Shown: in pieces, positions 34,630 through 46,433 of the stretch
How positions within the stretch are numbered: the first letter of the stretch is position 1
How the letters are laid out: each line of letters opens with the position of its first letter
Assembly (NCBI RefSeq): GCF_026151205.1
Contig: NC_087073.1
Span: 11,501,578 to 11,565,577 of the forward strand
Length of the DNA: 64,000 nucleotides
Source: Bolinopsis microptera
Lineage: Eukaryota; Ctenophora; Tentaculata; Lobata; Bolinopsidae
Direction of reading: 5' to 3'
The notes under the pieces: generated by a model
The model's database searches: none
Told to the model about the DNA's origin: nothing
What the model saw: only the letters and a program-made list of their open reading frames with translations
Program-made: the position numbers and the translations under genes

Positions 34630-34820
34630 AGGGGTCGTTCACATAATAATTAATAATAATATTACGTAATCACTTTTTGGACAATTTTAACCCCCTCCCC
34701 CTCCGTAACCAGTTTTACGCATATCTATTGACATTGTGTTAAAATTACGCTAGCGTAATCATTTGGAAACCCCCCTCCCCCTCGGCTGATTATTGATTAC
34801 GTAATATGTGAACAACCCCT
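34630..34820. mobile_element. 191-bp MITE
   Basis: The left end AGGGGTCGTTCACATAATAA pairs with the right end ATATGTGAACAACCCCT. Both subterminal regions contain ATTACGTAATC or a close match, and inside are two blocks of AACCCCCTCCCCCTC type. No coding sequence. The target duplication is unclear. Confidence 0.7.
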
Positions 34821-35099
34821 AATATTAAAATCAGTTCTTGAGGGGTTTAAAAACCACCGTTATGTGAGCTGACGGCACCGGTTCAAATGGATTTATACCG
34901 CTAATCTGCTATCTCTACTACCTGTGGATCAATTCTTGCTATATTTATTTAAATTGATTTTGATTGAAATTTATCTCTATACAAAAATGTATATTTAAAT
35001 ACACACGAATATCATAATAAATTGTATAATTTTATGATATTATATTTTATGTTTTATGACACCATGCTAATTCACAATTTATTTCAGCTTCAATGCTGA

Positions 35100-36095
35100 T
35101 ACAATTTAACATTCGCAATTACTAATAGTAATATAATATGGTAACTTCAAACTCGGGAGATCAAATTGTTTTCATCTCTCAAGACGATGTTGTATAGCGA
35201 AAACTATTTCTGGTGTATTATTTGTCTAATGTTTTATTAAGTTTAGGCTCTCGTGTTATATTTGTTGTTTTGGAAATTACGGGGTATCAATTTGTATTTT
35301 CTCCAATTTTCATCTAAACGCAAAGCATGATCACTCGTTTTAATTTTATGATTAGTTCAAGCTTCCTACTCGAGAAAATCAAAAAATGAATGAAATTTTG
35401 AAGAAATATAATTACTAACATTGTACATACATATAGAATATAGATGAGTCGTACTACCAATACAAACAGAATACAGATCCGTCTGACAAAATCATTTTCC
35501 GACCGTTTTGAGTCCCACTAGGTGTCCTTTATGGCCGACCAACTTTTCCAAACTTTCTTAAGTTGCTTTATTATATAGTCTATGTAATAAGCGCCATGAG
35601 TTGGCACAGAATTTTTTCCTCCGATCGCAATTTAACATTTACAATTGCTAATATAGGGTCACTTCAAACTCGGGAGAGCAATTTGTTTTTATCTCTCAAG
35701 ACGATGTAAAGCAAAAACTATTTTAGTATTTCTGGTATATTCTTTCTCTGATGTTTTATTAAGTTGTGGCTCTCGTGTTATATTTGTTGTTTTGAAAATT
35801 ACAGGGTATAAATTTGTATTTTCTCCAATTTTCATCTAAACGCAAAGCATAATTACTCGTTTTAATTTTATGATTAGTTCAATTAGCTTCATACTCGAGA
35901 AAATAATAAAATGATTGAAATCTTGAAAAAATGTGAACAGATACACCGCACATAGATGAGTCACCCGTAGATATTACTAGAACAGACAGATCCGTCTGAA
36001 AAAAAATTGATTTTTCGACATTGTTGAGCGCCAATAGGTGTCCTAAGTCCTTTAATATTTATGGCTGACCAACTTTTCCAAACTTTTCCACGTGT
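35100..36095. repeat. 517-bp tandem duplication, two diverged copies
   Basis: CTTCAAACTCGGGAGA starts at 35145 and again at 35662. Similarity continues through TCTCTCAAGACGATGT, TCTCGTGTTATATTTGTTG, GATCCGTCTGA and CCAACTTTTCCAAACTTT. The copies differ by small indels and scattered substitutions. No open frame is shared. Confidence 0.85.
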
Positions 36096-36269
36096 CTTAA
36101 GATCAAGGGATATTTTATTTTCATCAGCTTAGAGTTAGAGAAGACTTACATTTTTATTGTTACAATTTATCCATTAATTTGTTAAGTTAATGTTGTTTTG
36201 GCGCATGACAAAGGCCGTGTCGTTCACGTGGGAGGTGGCTGGATGCTACCACTTTCCATGTCTGTCATT

Positions 36270-36420
36270 AAGGGGGCTGGTTGTCACATTGGTAAGTGGT
36301 GATCGCTGGCCATCTGCCAGCCATCACCACTTATCTACTTATGACTGAGTTCAAATCCCGGCCTCCTCTTACACCAATGCACCATGGCTTTAGGTGCAGG
36401 TTGCAACTTTAAAAAATACG
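36270..36420 (+). mobile_element. tRNA-like SINE head
   Basis: GAGTTCAAATCCCGGCC near 36348 is a near-consensus polymerase III B box with the following T-arm. About 60 bp earlier CACATTGGTAAGTGG could be a degenerate A box. No cloverleaf can be closed, so this is more likely a tRNA-derived SINE than a tRNA gene. Confidence 0.4.
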
Positions 36421-36537
36421 AAAAAAAGGAGAAAAGATTGGAGTGATCCTTATTAATCGAACACTCTAACATCGATAACAACACTTTGATCATCTTAAAT
36501 TTTTTAGGCTTTCTGTGTAACATATAATCCTGGACCA

Positions 36538-39500
36538 GGCAAAAGTCCTGCTCACATTGGGACGTCCGCTCGGTTTCTCGATGTAATCCGACTTATATGG
36601 TCCTAAATAACACTAATTACTCTCTCTGAAGTGGGTCCGAGCAGTAGACTCGCGCTACTGACACCCGGGAATGGTAATGCACGGATACAGTTAACGCCGT
36701 GTAGCTAGAGCTTCAGAGGATCCTTCCCGATGCAGGTATGCTGAGTAGCAGATGCGACAAGCGCACTACTTCCAGCGGATATCAAGATGGCAGTCTAGCC
36801 ATCAGAGTGTTTCAGAGCACTCTGAGTGTTATATTACACTCCTTACTCTTACCAGAACTCTGTTGATGTCACAGTTTTTAGTTCAACCCTGCTGTCAGAA
36901 CCTCCTCACAGCTCGATGACCCTGGTCCTGTGTTCTGAGGCACATTACCCAGTACCCTTCTACCACCTTCCCTTCCTTTCTGTCTGTGTGTGGCTGCAGA
37001 CCCTCAGATTAATCCTCAGTCATTTTCCGTTGCTTACGAACATGGATATGATGCTAGTGGGCTACCAACCTCTAGCAATACCTTGGTACTCGCAAAGTTT
37101 TTTGCCACGCACCCGCTTATCTATATTTCACCGAGCTAGACAACTTAAGCACTAGGGTTCGAGCCCCTAACTCTCTTTCTGATAGCACAGCTCATGATGA
37201 CGCTACACCTTTAAACCCTCCTGGGAGAGATACAGCTGATGGTATCTGTGCTAAAAGAAAGACCAACAAAAAACCAAAAATAAACAAAAAAATCTCAGAG
37301 TCCTTTTATCTTTCTACCTACAATGTTAGATCTCTCACTGAAGAATGGAAACAGTGGGAGCTTGTATGTAAAGCTAAAACATTCAACATCCCAGTGATAG
37401 CACAACGCATACTATGAGTGTACAAACCGAAATGGACAGCATCTCCTAGACTTCGCCCAAGAAAACACATTTACCATCGGCGGGTTAAAGTTTAGCAAGA
37501 AAGCTTCCAAAAAAGTGACTTGGACAGCACCAAATGGTCAACTGCATCAGAATGACCACATCCTCATTCGTTCTAAATGGCAGAACTCTCTTAAAAACTG
37601 TGAGTCATACGTCAACCCTTCAGTTCAATCTGACCATCGGATTCTTACAGCGACCATCAAACTGTCAATAAGGGCCAACATGAACATCACCCGGCCTAAG
37701 GTTATTAAGTATGACTGGGAAAAGTTAAAGAGTGATACACCACTGTTGAATGTCTTCCAACTTCAGCTCCAGAACAGGTTAAACGCCTTAATGGACATTG
37801 AAAGTGAGTCGGAAGACCTGATCCTACAAAATCAGCACATTTACACCAACATGATAAGTGCTATCAACGACACAGCTGAAAAGGTTCTTCCTAAAAGGAA
37901 GAAGACGAGCCTAACGGCCCAGATTTCGTCCAACCCTGAGTACCTGGCAGCTGTCAAGGCACGAGATGCTGCTTTGAAGGATAGTCACAAAAGGAAGACA
38001 CGAGCCGCTACTAAAGCCCTGCGTGACGCCACCCTCAAAGTCAGAGAGGTCGAGACGAGTATACAAGAACAGTTTGTGAACAACCAAATCGACCAGGTTG
38101 ATCAATTGTTCATGCCGCAACCCATAAACAACCCAGGGTTTGCACCATGGCAGACAAAGTCAAACAGTTCCGGTATCGCGTGGAAACTAATTAATGATCT
38201 GACGGATCGTAAACCTAAATCTATGTCACCTCTACCTGGATATAGAAACAAGGCAGAACGATCAAAGGCGTGGACTGACCACTACAGCAAACTGCTCTAC
38301 AACCCTGCTGACTCCACCAGAATGAACAGCATCAGAATGGACAGCATTGATGTTTCTGAACCAGAGCTCCCTATTCTGACGTCTCCATTCACAGCAGATG
38401 AACTATCAACAGCCCTTAAGCAGACAAAGGACACGTATGGTCATGACGGCATACCTTCGCTTCTTTACAAGTGTGTTGACTTGAACACCACGTTACTCTC
38501 CTTGTTCAACAACATGTTGGCCACTGGTAAAGCCCCGGAAGAACTGCTTGTCACCACGATTCTCCCTATACCGAAAGGTGCTAAAAGGTTCTGTCCTGAT
38601 TACAGCAGAGGCATATCCATCCTTCCTGTTGCCACCAAGATCTACAACAGGCTGCTTCTCAATCGTATCAGAACTCATATTGAACCTCGCTTACGGTACA
38701 ACCAGAATGGTTTCCGTCCTGGAAGGGGCACTCGTGAACAGATCTTGGCCCTTAGGCGAATAATTGAAGAAGTCATCAACTTCCAGCTCCCCTGCGTCAT
38801 CTCCTTCATTGATTTCTCTAAGGCGTTTGATTGCATCTTTAGATCTCATCTTCTTAACATTCTGGCGTCCTATGGCTTCCCTAAGATAATAATCAAAGCC
38901 ATTATGTCCCTTTACATCAACACCAAAGCCAAGATCATGACCCCTGAAGGTACAACTCTTGAATTCCTGACCAACCTTGGAATTCTTCAGGGCGATGTTC
39001 TTGCTCCGCTTATCTTCATTATCGTCCTGGACTTCATTCTTAGACTGGCAATAGGTCCACACGATGGGCTTAAAGTAGGTTGTGATTACATAGCAGATTT
39101 GGACTTCGCTGATGACTTAGCTACAATCACACCCAGCTTCAGCGATAACAGCCGCCTCTGTCAAAGTATCTCTGATATTGCAGCCCGGTATGGTTTACTC
39201 ATCAACATCGAGAAGACAAAATACATGTCCTACAACCTTCCACGGCCTGTTAACTCGGATGATAGGGTCTTCATTAACAGCAACCCTCTCGAAGAAGTCC
39301 ACGACTTTAAATATCTAGGATCCTACATCGCTTCAACCAGCAAAGACATCAATGTCAGGAAAGGCCTTGCATGGAAAGCACTTGAAAGTCTAGATGTTTT
39401 CTGGAAATCTGACATGTCTAGAAAGATCAAGACTAAAATTTTCAGAACTGCAGTCGAGCCTGTTCTTTTATATGGCGCAGAAACATGGACTTTGAAGAAA

Positions 39501-39890
39501 GCTGACACTAAAGTACTAGACGGTGTTTACACACGAATGCTACGAAGGGTCTTTGGTATCTCATGGAAATCCCACACACCTAACTCCGTCCTCTACGGAA
39601 ATATCCCATCGGTGACTGATACCATCAAAACACGAAGACTTCGTTTTGCAGGGCATGTCTACCGTCTACAGGACCAACCTGCTCAGCAACTCCTTTTCTG
39701 GCAACCATCTTACGGCAAAAGGTATCGAGGACGACCACACAAGACCTTTCCGGACGTCCTTCAAGAAGATACTGGTTTAGAGCCCCACATGATACGTCTG
39801 CTCATGAGTGATAGAGATAAATGGAGACATGCGTTGACACGAAACTCGTTCCAGATTTCATCTGGACCGACCTAGGCAGGTAGGCAGGGA
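36538..39890 (+). mobile_element. RTE-like non-LTR retrotransposon
   Basis: A GC-richer stretch begins near 36538 with a presumptive 5' UTR, followed by endonuclease and reverse transcriptase coding sequence and a very short 3' tail (GGCAGGTAGGCAGGGACTCGG) after the stop at 39875. The short 3' end and the coding order (endonuclease, RT, C-terminal GHVYR region) fit RTE-type LINEs. Exact ends and target duplications were not found. Confidence 0.75.
37300..39875 (+). pseudogene. LINE ORF: damaged endonuclease plus intact reverse transcriptase
   Basis: The endonuclease begins near 37312 as LSTYNVRSLTEEWKQWELV, then breaks near 37405. The sequence jumps to another frame at NGQHLLDFAQENTF, the late endonuclease region, so about 100 or more residues with the catalytic core are missing. 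From there the frame is open through SDHRILTA to the stop at 39875. If numbered from 37515 it has 786 codons. The RT palm includes FIDFSKAFD, GILQGDVLAPLIF and the FADD catalytic box at 531-534. The C-terminus has LLYGAETW, GHVYRLQDQ and RYRGRPHKTF, typical of RTE-type and related LINEs. A long intact RT with a deleted nuclease means the copy is not autonomous. Confidence 0.85.
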
Positions 39891-40562
39891 CTCGGGTACA
39901 CTTTTTCACCAGTGGGGCATTTCTCGGAATCACGCCCTTTTTGACCGCACCCATATCGCGACCCCCACTATAAATTATCTCGGCTTCTGATTGAGATACA
40001 TACCTCAGGCTTAGGCCTTAAGATACTTAAGGCCTAAGAGACTCAGTTTTTGAGAAATCGCCAAAAATCCGATTTTACTATATTAACAGTCTCGCAAGTA
40101 ACAATTATTACACTTATTTCAAGATATCTCAGCTTCTGATTGGAGCTAAGCGCTCATCTTGGGCATTAAAATGGTCAGAATAATCATATTGAGTGGGGTA
40201 GAGCATAGTTTTAAAGTCCAACGTTGCCTGTTGGCCCCCCCCCCCCCCCCCCCGCTGAAAAAAGCGCCCCCCTGTTGGCGCCCCTCCCCTTTTGGCGCCC
40301 CTCCCTAAAATTGAACAAATTGGATGATTTTAGAGGATACGCTGGTAAAATCTCTAAAAAAGCGTGTGTTCTAGAGCAAAAAGCGCAGTTTTGCTAGTAC
40401 CGTAGTTAAGTTTTTCCAAATTGTCCCACATTCAAACAACGATTTGGTGCCCACTAAGATTGCACCCCCCGCAGGGCCCTTCTTTACGCTACTGTATGAT
40501 CACACCAACAGCTGCTATAACTTTCTGTGGTCTAAATTATTATGCTGACTTCTTTATAGTTA

Positions 40563-41190
40563 TAGAGCCGTGAGCCGGCTAGCCGACGGCAATCGGCTGG
40601 CTAAGAGAAAAAATCGGCTGGCTAGCCGGCTAAGCCGGCTAAAACTGGGAATGGGATTACCATATCCTAATATTAGATATTGTACCAAACATTTTTATTT
40701 TGCTAATATTATTATTTTGTATTAAAATTGATTGGCTTATACTTTATGTTTTTTTATACTTTATTTCGATTTAAAGGGCAGGGTAGTGCTCCTCAATCAA
40801 TCATAATAATAAGTTAGTCAATAATAAGTTAGGAAATTCTCACTGGTCAGAGTCAATCTCTAATTTACTTATAAAACTTAACAAAAGATCTCTGTTACGA
40901 TTAATCATTAATGAGCATAATGGCTTTTGAATTGTCTGATGAGATCTTTGATCTCCTCTTGTTTACAGTCAGCCCTGCTGCTTACCATGTTCTTTCCACA
41001 TCAGCAGCGGATGCAGGAACCGAAAATAAAGCGCATGCTAATTTTGAAAGAAGGGGCAATGTATCACTACGACATTTCCAAAATCTAAGAGTGTCTGCTG
41101 AAAATGTGTTAGCCGATAGCAATCGGCTGGCTAAGCCGGCAATTTCAATCGGCTGGATAAGCCGGCTTAGCCGGCTAGCTCACGCCTCTA
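40563..41190. mobile_element. Inverted-repeat element with AGCCGGCT clusters
   Basis: TAGAGCCGTGAGCCGGCTAG at the left is mirrored by GGCTAGCTCACGCCTCTA at the right. Both subterminal regions contain many copies of AATCGGCTGGCTAAG and AGCCGGCT in both orientations. The interior is AT-rich with no recognisable protein. The end sequence is hAT-like, but no 8-bp target duplication is evident. Confidence 0.65.
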
Positions 41191-44100
41191 CTTCCTTAGT
41201 ACACACGATCTGATGCAGGCCATATTGGCGAACAAAAAGTTAGCGTGTGGCATAAAAACAGGAGAACCATGGTTTTGTCACTACGTGCAGTATGTTTTAG
41301 TTACTATATGAATATATTATATGTTTTTGATACTCATGCCTATGTTGGATCTATTGTTAGGGATTACGGAGAGAAATATTGTTTAGTAATTTACTTCTCC
41401 TACTACTCTAACTCGGTGGATTCAAAATTCAGGATTCAGATAATAACCGCATCCTAACATTTTCATTGTTTAGAAATGTCCACATTTGTTAACTCCCAGG
41501 TAGCAAAATATCACTTATCAGCCTCACTAATATTTACAGAGCTCCCCTTTGTCACATGTGAGTCGAATCAGACAAACAGCAGACTTGTAGCGCACACGTG
41601 ACCAAACGGTGGCATCACGTGATCCATACGTGACGTCACACGTCGTGTCAACTCACAATCACATGATTGATCGCCCAGCACGTGGGCACGCGCCGCTCGC
41701 ACGTGTTAGTTTCCCAGGTCACTGAGCACTGAGGTGCAAGGAGTCCACCTGGTGTTTGCTAATTCTCTTCAGTGCTGCCGACCGGTGTCAGAAAAATGCT
41801 ATTAACAGCCCCAACTAAATTTCTTTAATGCAGTTGTTTCGCTCCTCGCCATTTGTGTGTCTGTTCGTCATTTGTTTTCGAGCTGAATTTTCAAGTTGCA
41901 GCACGTGACGTAGATCAAGTGAGAGGGTCAAATTTAGTATTTTAGTAGCGATAACAAAAGTATATAATAGGATAGTGGGATCTGTGGCAATGTTTCACTA
42001 TTTGGCACGGCACATTAGCAGGCAATGTGTTGAGTTCTCGCTTGATGATCTCTATTAATAATTGCTCGATGATCGCACACAGAGCAAATATGTTCATTTC
42101 CAATTTGCTATCTATACTTATCGTGTTTTATTAACTGAGCTGGAGAACAGAGCATACTTCTCAGCTCAAGTAACCAAGTATTTCCTGGAGCAACTAGAGA
42201 CAATGTTTCAAATAATTTAGTGAGTCCGATCAGTGTAACATGTCTGTAACATGTCTGTTGGTCATCAAGTGTCATTCGTTTTCTGATTCCACGAACAGCA
42301 AATAAGCTCTGTTTATTCCGTTTTAGCTTTAGCTTTGACGAAGAGAGCGTTTCCATTATTTCCCTTCACTGACTCTTACACGCAAAAGAGTTGGCCTCCT
42401 CACCGCCTGATTATCACAATAACTTCTCACGGTTTTTGTTATTCAGCAGTTAGTCCAGTCTTGTGATAACCACAACATCACAGGGGTTTGTAAGTTTTAA
42501 TGTTATGTGCCTTATTTAATATTTATTACTTTAGCTTGGTCCGTATAACATTCCCTCACTATAAATGTTTATAGGTAACCAAATTCCTCATTCATGCGCA
42601 GTAATTCGAAACAATTTAGAAAATGTGTGCTAACAGGTCTGCATTTAGCCTAATGTCCAACCTAATCAGACAGTTAAGTTAAATTTATTTGTTGGAGTTA
42701 TTTTACTTGTTTTACCTCTTCGTTATATTACTATTATTATATCTTTATATGTGCGTTAGTGCTTAGTTGTAGTAGAGATAGTAGTTGACGATTGGCGGAA
42801 TGCTTAACTTTTGTCACGCCCTAGTATGTTTTCGTAAGTTACTGTTATCATTTTCTACTCACTGCTACGTTTGCCAGATTAATTCCGTGATATCAGCGTC
42901 TGTTGTTGTGTCTTTAAGTCTAACACACTGATTACGTGTTATTACTCATATTCTCGACTCTTAAATTCTTCAGACTGTTCAATGTTATCCTCTGGACCTC
43001 ACATCAAATTACTATCATAGAGCCAGGAACTTTTTATTGGCACTTGCGCTGCTCTTAGTCTTAAAGTGCATTAAAAAGATCCGATTTTGTATCTTTGGCC
43101 CAAAATGTATTTATCCCTCACAATTCCTCGTGGTTTATTCGTTATTCGTTCCAACAGGTGTGATAAAATACATGAAACTCACGTGAACTAACGTTAATGC
43201 TATACGACTACAAGCTTCAAATTGCCGTGTAACCATGGCAACATGTTTTCCTTGAAAATAATAATTCAATAAGTGATTATTAATGTTTAATACTATTAAA
43301 AGGTAATGAGATTATCGTCCAGACAGCTATAATAGCTATCAGACAGCTCTTTTCCCGACGCAAGTACAACTCTCCGCTTATATTTACATCTGGTTAGACT
43401 ATTGAGTGTTGATGACAATGTAGAATAATTTGTAATATTAAACTATTATCCCAGTGCAGTGCTTTAGTACTACTAATGTGAGCCTGTTATTTTAAGGTGT
43501 TTTTAGCCTAATTAAGTATCATGTCTTACACGTTTCACCTAAATGAAAGAGATCTTCTAAGTTACTTCCACCTTTACCGACTAAGACGTTTCGGTTTATT
43601 ATATAGCCTTTTTCGTATTGGAGACTGGTAACTTTGCAGATGGTATACAGCTGTCACTACTCATTCGAGGATTCTATCGCAAAAATTTGACAAATTTATC
43701 GTTGGAGGCTGCAGCACCCTTCTTTCAACATTGAATTGCTTGCCTGATTTAGGGAACATGCTAGAAACTCCATTTTTACGTATTGCTACACCAATAGCTC
43801 ATTATAGATGTGGAACATGTTCATGTGCTGAACGCTTAACGTTGAATTAAACTAGCACACGTCATTCAGCAGTATTTAATGTAGTTCAATTACAAGCTTC
43901 CAGCTCTCAACAATATTATTATAACTCCACTGAACATCATGTTCGTCTTACCTGCTCACTTTACCGCACCTCGCCTATTTTTGTAAATTTGTAATTCCGT
44001 ATAAAAGGATGTATTTTCACTTTTTTGTCGATGCATTTTGTGCAATGAAAATTATACAATTATCTTTTTTGCAGCATATTAGGAAACACTTTTTGTGTAA

Positions 44101-46433
44101 TTCAAATTGTGACTTGTAAGGCTTGTTAAATTCCAAACCGTCCTGTGAGCAGGATAATAATCTGGCTCCTCCAGTCACCACTTCTACTCTTCTAGCTCGA
44201 AGAAAGAAGGGGTGTTACCTTTTAAATCACCCTATAGGCTGACCAGAACTGTAAAATTAGTACCTAAGTCCTGAGGCTTATTTGCATTTCCAGGCCCAGG
44301 ATTGGACACATTTTTGGCACATTATAGAATATCTGTCTGTGGTTGGCTCAATAAATCTGTAGCTTTATTTTCAGTTCTTAAGAATAAGAAGCTATCCCGT
44401 GATCTCCTGGCTTAAGACCAAGCGAGCAAATCTTTATTTTGAGTATAATATTGAACTCATGGCTTCCCTTCACTACTTGGTATTTTATTTTTGGTTTTTA
44501 GTTTAACCCCAGACTCTTAACTTTTGTTTTTGACTTTATCTGTCCTCTGTTTTATCTCGATCATTTGTACTCGAACCCGAAGTTGAATGGCCCGAACCAA
44601 TCAAGTTGTCAGGGCATGGATGTTTAATATTCAAATAATTACCCCTCTTGTACGTGGGAGTGGGAGTAGGGGTCATAGATTTGTATTTAATGAGATTAAA
44701 GGTTTAGAGCAGTAAAAGCAGACAGCTGTGCTCCGAGTTCCGGTTACCAGGTTACCCACCAACTCTAGCAAATGTTATACAACTCACAAACCTGCTACCT
44801 GCTCCATGTTTCAAAATTAGCCGCACGGAAGAGTGCTCAGCACGGAACTAAAGTTGAAGTTATTAGAGGGAAGCTAAGGCTCTGTTCCAACACCTGACCG
44901 AGTTTGAGTTTAAAGCTGTGACCTGAGCAGCTTATAAAACAAAGTAATGAAATTTATCCGTTTCGTGGCAACCCGTACTCGGCCTCTCTATTTCTCTCTG
45001 TTCCCTTTGACTGCATTTTCTTCTGCGTAGATTTCTTTGACTGCATCTTTAGTATCTGCAATAGCAGTATTGAGTACAGTCGTTTTATTTTTGTATTTGT
45101 TTCTGTGTCTGGTAATGATGAAAATCTTATAATTTCTTTACCCTTTGTTACTTATTTAAGTTTGTTATTGGGGCAGGTAATTTTGATTTAAATGTTAAAT
45201 CTTATTCAAGTTTGCTACCAGAATTTTTCAGAATAGCCGAGAACCAGGGATCCTGAGCTTGACGAAAAGTGCGTGAAATATTTCGTATCCTTTTGTAATC
45301 GCAATAATGACGGGGGTAGATTCTCACATTAGTAACTTTGCATGTAACATACCATTTCAGCATCATACCACAAAAATTAAAAAACTTGAAACAACAATTT
45401 ATAGCGAACGCTAAAAAGTTTAAGAGGCTATTAAGCAATATAGAAGGTTTAAGGTGGTATTAAAAGAGGTAGGTTTTGTTTTAAGAAAGAGCTTTTACAA
45501 ATATTTTGAAGGTTCAATATTATACAAACATTCTTCCTTTGAAAGTACTCATTACAAGCTTATAACAAACTTGTTTTCAGGAGGATCTCAGTTATCAGGG
45601 CTGCTACCACAGCGCCAGCACAGTTGATGGTCTTACATCGACCATCACGGTATCCTTTTGCGCAAATTTGACCGCATGCACGTCTGATAAACGAAATATT
45701 ATTTAGGATAATATCTAGCAGAGAGACTATTGTAATAGTCCCAGAGGAGGTTTCAAGGTTTTGAGTAGTTCGCATGCCAGAGGAAGGCAATTGTCATTTT
45801 AGTCAAAACATCTTTTAAGGTTTAATGTTATCGTCTAAGTTATCGTTAGAATCATCCCTGTTTTCGCAGCTGCAGGTTTACTGGATTCGTTTAGTCGGTG
45901 TCTCTGTCACTAATCTTGGTTTCTTAATGCTGATTTGGTGATAGTCTGACCCAGATCAATGGTTTACGAGCAGATCGACGGTCTCTCAACAAGTAAATAT
46001 ATGCCCAAAATCTTAATTTAATTTCTCAATTTCAATCGTATCTAATCATCTAATCGTCAACATGTATACTGGTATACATTGATGTTAAGTTATTAATAAT
46101 GAGTCTCGTGATAATTATCTTAAAGTTAAGATCATCTTTCTTAAATAGTCCTTTTCACTAACAATCAACAACCGTTTTTCAGATAAGAAAAAGAAGAGAC
46201 TAGCTATTGTATCCTTTTGTAATTCCATAATGAACCGTTAACTTAAGACAGGCTAGGTAACAGGCTAGGTAAGGTTAAAAATATATTGGTTGTAGTACAG
46301 GTACTTGTGAGAACGCAGGTAATCATCGCGAGGTTAAACTGTTAAGGTAATTATCTGATATGTTGAAAACGCATGATGATATGCATGACGGAGAATTATC
46401 GTTGCATCGCTCCACCCCATATTGGAGGTGATC
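41191..46433. other. Five kb without a recognisable gene, upstream of the adhesion GPCR
   Basis: No convincing exon on either strand. At 41585-41910 there is a local cluster of CACGTG or ACGTGA motifs and one CGTGACGTCACACG site. On the - strand at 45790-45560 a short frame ends with ICAKGYRDGRCKTINC, cysteine-rich but unsupported. The true first exon and promoter of the adhesion GPCR may be in the right-hand part of this stretch. Confidence 0.4.

Larger units (their letters stand above)
33706..36270. other. AT-rich intergenic stretch downstream of the aminopeptidase
   Basis: No convincing gene on either strand. It should begin with the aminopeptidase 3' UTR; ATTAAA-like polyadenylation candidates occur near 33877 and 33918. 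It contains a short MITE (34630-34820) and the 517-bp tandem duplication listed separately. Confidence 0.5.

Noticed and set aside
36280-36370. Functional tRNA gene
   Set aside because: The B box is good, but no acceptor stem or anticodon arm can be paired, so a SINE head is more likely.
38691-39062. 123-codon - strand frame
   Set aside because: It is the shadow of the reverse transcriptase.
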